A program made the translations under genes and the position numbers. A stretch of DNA of 44,474 nucleotides from the NCBI GenBank assembly GCA_964502145.1, contig CAZCVI010000065.1, positions 1 to 44,474 on the forward strand. The letters run 5' to 3'. This stretch comes from CAZCVI01 sp964502145 (GTDB lineage: Bacteria; Acidobacteriota; Aminicenantia; UBA2199). Positions within the stretch are counted from its first letter, which is position 1. Every line of letters starts with the position of its first letter. Below the pieces are notes generated by a model. The model made no database searches. It was not told where the DNA came from and worked only from the letters and a program-made list of their open reading frames with translations. Below are positions 41,793 through 44,474 of the stretch, in pieces.

Positions 41793-42824
41793 TTATTGGT
41801 AGTATTTCTTGATTTCTTCAAACAGGAGATTGGAAAAGATTTTAGCGCCAAAGGGTGAGAGGTGGGAGTTGGTCTGACCCAAGCCGCCATCCCTGAAATA
41901 GTTGGGATTGCTCAATTGAAATTTTGCCTCGCTGTTATAATTGACCACATGAACGCCGGGATAGTCTTGGCGCAAGGATTCCAAATGTTGGATAAATTGA
42001 TCGTGCTGGCAATTGGTTTTTAAAGAACCTAAATAATCAGGCAATGCAACCAGGATCACGGTGACGCTATCCTTTGCCAGTTCTGCGAGTAATTTAAAAA
42101 AGTACTCGCCTTCGGTTCCGGGGGGTCTGGGGAAAAACTGCCGTTTGCGTTTTCCAGAATCGGGTAGCGTGTCGAGTTTTTTACTGATGTTTTTTTCGCC
42201 CACATAATTTTGCACGGCAATAATTTCTTTGATAATCTCTGAGTCTGGGGGCAGGTCCGTTTTTTTCTTAAATTGGATCAAGAGATTGTTGTGAAAATTA
42301 TCGATCTTCTTTTTATTTTCCAGCAGGAGCAATGGGCTGGAAAAAAGATTAATGTTTTTTGGGGGTTCGACGCTATTGAATCGGGCCATCCATTTGGGAT
42401 CGGATTCGACTGTATATATAAAGTAGTCGACGCCATAAACCACTACCTTGGGAATACCGGCATATTTTTTAAAAACCTTGTAAAAGTAATAATTGTATTT
42501 GGGGCCTTTGCCCTGGAAAGTTTCTTTGAAGGCGCGATGTTTGGTTTTTCGCTCAAATAAAGAGATATTAATCCCTTCAAAAGAGCGGGACGTTCCAAAA
42601 ATCAGGGTGTTAAAGGGTTTGCCAGTCACATACTTCTCGAATTCCTGCTCGAATTTGTTTTGGGAATACATGTTGGTCTCGGCACGGAAGATCATATAAT
42701 ACAATCCACGGTCGAATAAAAAAAGAAAAAGAAGGAGTAAGAAAAAACCGCCTATATATTTCCAGACTTTTTTCCCGGCTTTCATAACGGGCTGTTCATT
42801 AGAATTGAGTGTAGATGAATTCAT
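41793..42824 (-). CDS. SGNH-like membrane-anchored protein paired with MBOAT
   Basis: About 343 residues from the ATG at 42824; the frame also opens at a TTG six codons earlier. One N-terminal membrane segment (around IGGFFLLLLFLFLFDRGLYY) anchors an extracytoplasmic SGNH-like domain. Its serine block reads LIFGTSRSFEGIN and its C-terminal His block NSHLSPFGAKIF, as in DltD- and AlgX-like acyl-transfer partners. The gene overlaps the end of the MBOAT gene, so the two are a two-step O-acylation pair: MBOAT exports the acyl group and this protein places it on a cell-surface glycan. The acceptor is unknown. Confidence 0.8.
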   Translation of the reverse strand: MNSSTLNSNEQPVMKAGKKVWKYIGGFFLLLLFLFLFDRGLYYMIFRAETNMYSQNKFEQEFEKYVTGKPFNTLIFGTSRSFEGINISLFERKTKHRAFKETFQGKGPKYNYYFYKVFKKYAGIPKVVVYGVDYFIYTVESDPKWMARFNSVEPPKNINLFSSPLLLLENKKKIDNFHNNLLIQFKKKTDLPPDSEIIKEIIAVQNYVGEKNISKKLDTLPDSGKRKRQFFPRPPGTEGEYFFKLLAELAKDSVTVILVALPDYLGSLKTNCQHDQFIQHLESLRQDYPGVHVVNYNSEAKFQLSNPNYFRDGGLGQTNSHLSPFGAKIFSNLLFEEIKKYYQ

Positions 42825-44316
42825 TGTTGCTATCCACGGCAAAAATTAGTATAAAACAGATAAATAAGGCATAAACGGCAACTTTAACATAGGCGGGTGT
42901 TCGTTTCAGAATGGTTGAGCTTTCCCTGTTCTTATAGGCGATTTCCATGAGGATAAATATTAAAAGCAGGACCAGATTAAAAAGCAAGTAAACGGCACCC
43001 TGCCCTTCTTCGGGAGGTTTAAATTGCATGTATTTAATAATCGTAAATGCTTTTGAAAAAGATTCTGCCCTGAAGAAAATCCAGGCGAAACTGACCAGGT
43101 TGAAGGTGATCATAACACTAAGGACGTGACGTAACCTGGGGAATTTGGTTAAGCCACTGGTTTTGGCCCATTTTTTTCTCATTTTTTTGGTGGTATAACC
43201 CACTGCCAGGAAGAGACCGTGCAATGATCCCCACACTACGAAAGTCCAACTGGCGCCATGCCACAAACCGCCGAGAAACATGGTGAGAAACATCCCGATC
43301 ACATATCCCCAGGTTTCCGCTTTGATTTTATAGAGCCGGGGGGTTTTAATGGGGCGCATCACGGCGTAGGCAATAGGTAAAAACAGGTAATCCCGCAACC
43401 AAGTGGAAAGGGAAATGTGCCAACGGTTCCAGAACTGGGTCAAACTGGTGCTGAAATAAGGAAAATCAAAATTCTCCATGGATTTAAAACCCAGTATTCG
43501 TGAGATCCCGATGGCAATATCGGAATAACCGGAGAAATCGCAGTATATCTGGAAAGCATAAAAGTAAGCGGCGAAGAGGAGGTTTAATCCTTGGTGTTGG
43601 GGGGCTTGATAGACTTCATTCACAAACACGGCCAAGCGGTCGGCGATGACGATCTTCTTAAAAATACCCCATATAATGAGGCGAAACCCGGAGAGAACCC
43701 GTTCGATGTCAAAGGTGACATGTTTCTTTAATTCGGGGATAAATTTTACGGCGCGATCAATGGGACCGGCCAAAATTTGGGGGAAAAAAGAGACATATAG
43801 GGCAAAGTATCCGGGGTGTCTTTCGACGGGGGCATTACCGTTGTACACATCGACCAGATAGCTGATCAGTTTAAAAGAAAAAAAGGAGAGTCCGATGGGT
43901 ACGAGGAGTTGCAGGGGTTTATAGGTCATATCTTTGACAAAGAGTCCAATGAAGGAGAAGAGGGTTTGGCCAAAAAAATCGGTATATTTAAAAAAGATCA
44001 AGCCAGCCAAGGCACTAAACACGCCGATGAGTAACAATAGTTTTCGTCGTGGGTCTGGTGTTGAAGCGTTTTTTTTCTCTGCTATTCCGGTTGTTTCATT
44101 CGGGTTTAGTGGGAGTGGTGGGGCGATTTTTAAGGCGATGAAATAAACGATAGTCGTGGGAATGATGAGTAGGAGCAGTGATTGAATCTTCCCATAGCCA
44201 TAAAAACAGTAACTGGCAATGAGCAGGAAGACCCATTTCACTTTCTGCGGAATGAAAAAATAACCGGCCAAAAGGATGCTGAATAAAACCACAAATTCAA
44301 TAGAATTAAAAATCAT
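42799..44316 (-). CDS. MBOAT-family O-acyltransferase (AlgI-like)
   Basis: A polytopic inner-membrane acyltransferase of about 505 residues. Family blocks include QFWNRWHISLSTWLRDYLF and LGGLWHGASWTFVVWGSLHG, with the catalytic His in WHG; an ILAGPIDRA segment (AlgI/DltB type) is also present. It likely moves acyl groups across the membrane for polysaccharide O-acetylation with the overlapping SGNH-like protein. The frame runs 29 codons upstream, but the ATG at 44316 has AGAAGG five bases before it and begins the conserved MIFNSIEFVVLF N-terminus, so I choose it. From 44317 to 44474 nothing else is supported. Confidence 0.93.
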   Translation of the reverse strand: MIFNSIEFVVLFSILLAGYFFIPQKVKWVFLLIASYCFYGYGKIQSLLLLIIPTTIVYFIALKIAPPLPLNPNETTGIAEKKNASTPDPRRKLLLLIGVFSALAGLIFFKYTDFFGQTLFSFIGLFVKDMTYKPLQLLVPIGLSFFSFKLISYLVDVYNGNAPVERHPGYFALYVSFFPQILAGPIDRAVKFIPELKKHVTFDIERVLSGFRLIIWGIFKKIVIADRLAVFVNEVYQAPQHQGLNLLFAAYFYAFQIYCDFSGYSDIAIGISRILGFKSMENFDFPYFSTSLTQFWNRWHISLSTWLRDYLFLPIAYAVMRPIKTPRLYKIKAETWGYVIGMFLTMFLGGLWHGASWTFVVWGSLHGLFLAVGYTTKKMRKKWAKTSGLTKFPRLRHVLSVMITFNLVSFAWIFFRAESFSKAFTIIKYMQFKPPEEGQGAVYLLFNLVLLLIFILMEIAYKNRESSTILKRTPAYVKVAVYALFICFILIFAVDSNNEFIYTQF

Positions 44317-44474
44317 TTTCCCTTCTTTTAGAGTGCATAAAACATAGATTTTACAATCATTTGGACAAAATGTCAATACGATTGATGGTTGGCGTCCCCC
44401 CATTTTTTTTGCTCATGCTGTCAACTCCAGCCATCCTAAACCCGGATGCAATTCTGGAAATAACAATCGTTGGT

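Overview
The window looks like a chromosomal segment of an uncultured, diderm, probably anaerobic bacterium. GWxTD-domain proteins, a TonB-dependent receptor with a carboxypeptidase-regulatory-like N-terminus, TPR-fused sulfatase-like proteins and a Vor-type 2-oxoacid:ferredoxin oxidoreductase together suggest the Acidobacteriota / Candidatus Aminicenantes neighbourhood. That placement is inference from gene content. Outer-membrane genes (TonB receptor, LptC/OstA-like protein) argue for a diderm envelope, and SecG and sigma70-type promoters for a bacterium.

Layout. 1-9.5 kb: a hybrid sensor kinase, a DUF4160/DUF2442 pair, a repeat-rich stretch with a broken Rpn-family nuclease gene, an RluA-type pseudouridine synthase, a 1056-residue secreted protein of unknown function, and two small unknowns. 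9.8-12.7 kb: a four-gene 2-oxoacid:ferredoxin oxidoreductase operon. 12.8-18.6 kb (minus strand): a TPR protein coupled to a GWxTD protein, an alkyltransferase-like DNA repair protein, and a cytosine-5 methyltransferase/endonuclease restriction pair. 18.7-26.4 kb (minus strand): sulfatase-like/TPR protein, TonB receptor, GWxTD lipoprotein and secreted cyanophycinase. 26.8-30.2 kb: gatE-gatD, the tRNA-dependent amidotransferase regarded as archaeal. 30.2-31 kb: an 800-base non-coding stretch with a candidate small RNA, a relic of an aminotransferase gene and a possible G-quadruplex. 31-35 kb: a zinc metallopeptidase, an AAA ATPase/nuclease and a DegT-type aminotransferase. 35.1-39 kb: gap-pgk-tpiA-secG followed by tRNA-Leu(GAG) and tRNA-Ser(GCT) and a terminator. 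39.2-44.4 kb: an HD-domain protein, a large LptC/OstA-like protein, and an SGNH/MBOAT pair probably acting in polysaccharide O-acylation.

Regulation. Many promoters can be read by eye. The extended -10 sequence TGGTATAAT recurs four times (plus one TGGTATATA). Five genes have a -10 box 5-6 bases before the ATG and no usable Shine-Dalgarno site, which predicts leaderless mRNAs. Other genes have strong AAGGAGG-type ribosome binding sites, so both start modes appear to coexist.

The most notable items are the bacterial gatED operon, the recurrent leaderless promoter layout, a double-hairpin REP-like repeat with both an occupied and an empty site, and a sulfatase-like enzyme with threonine in place of the formylglycine cysteine.
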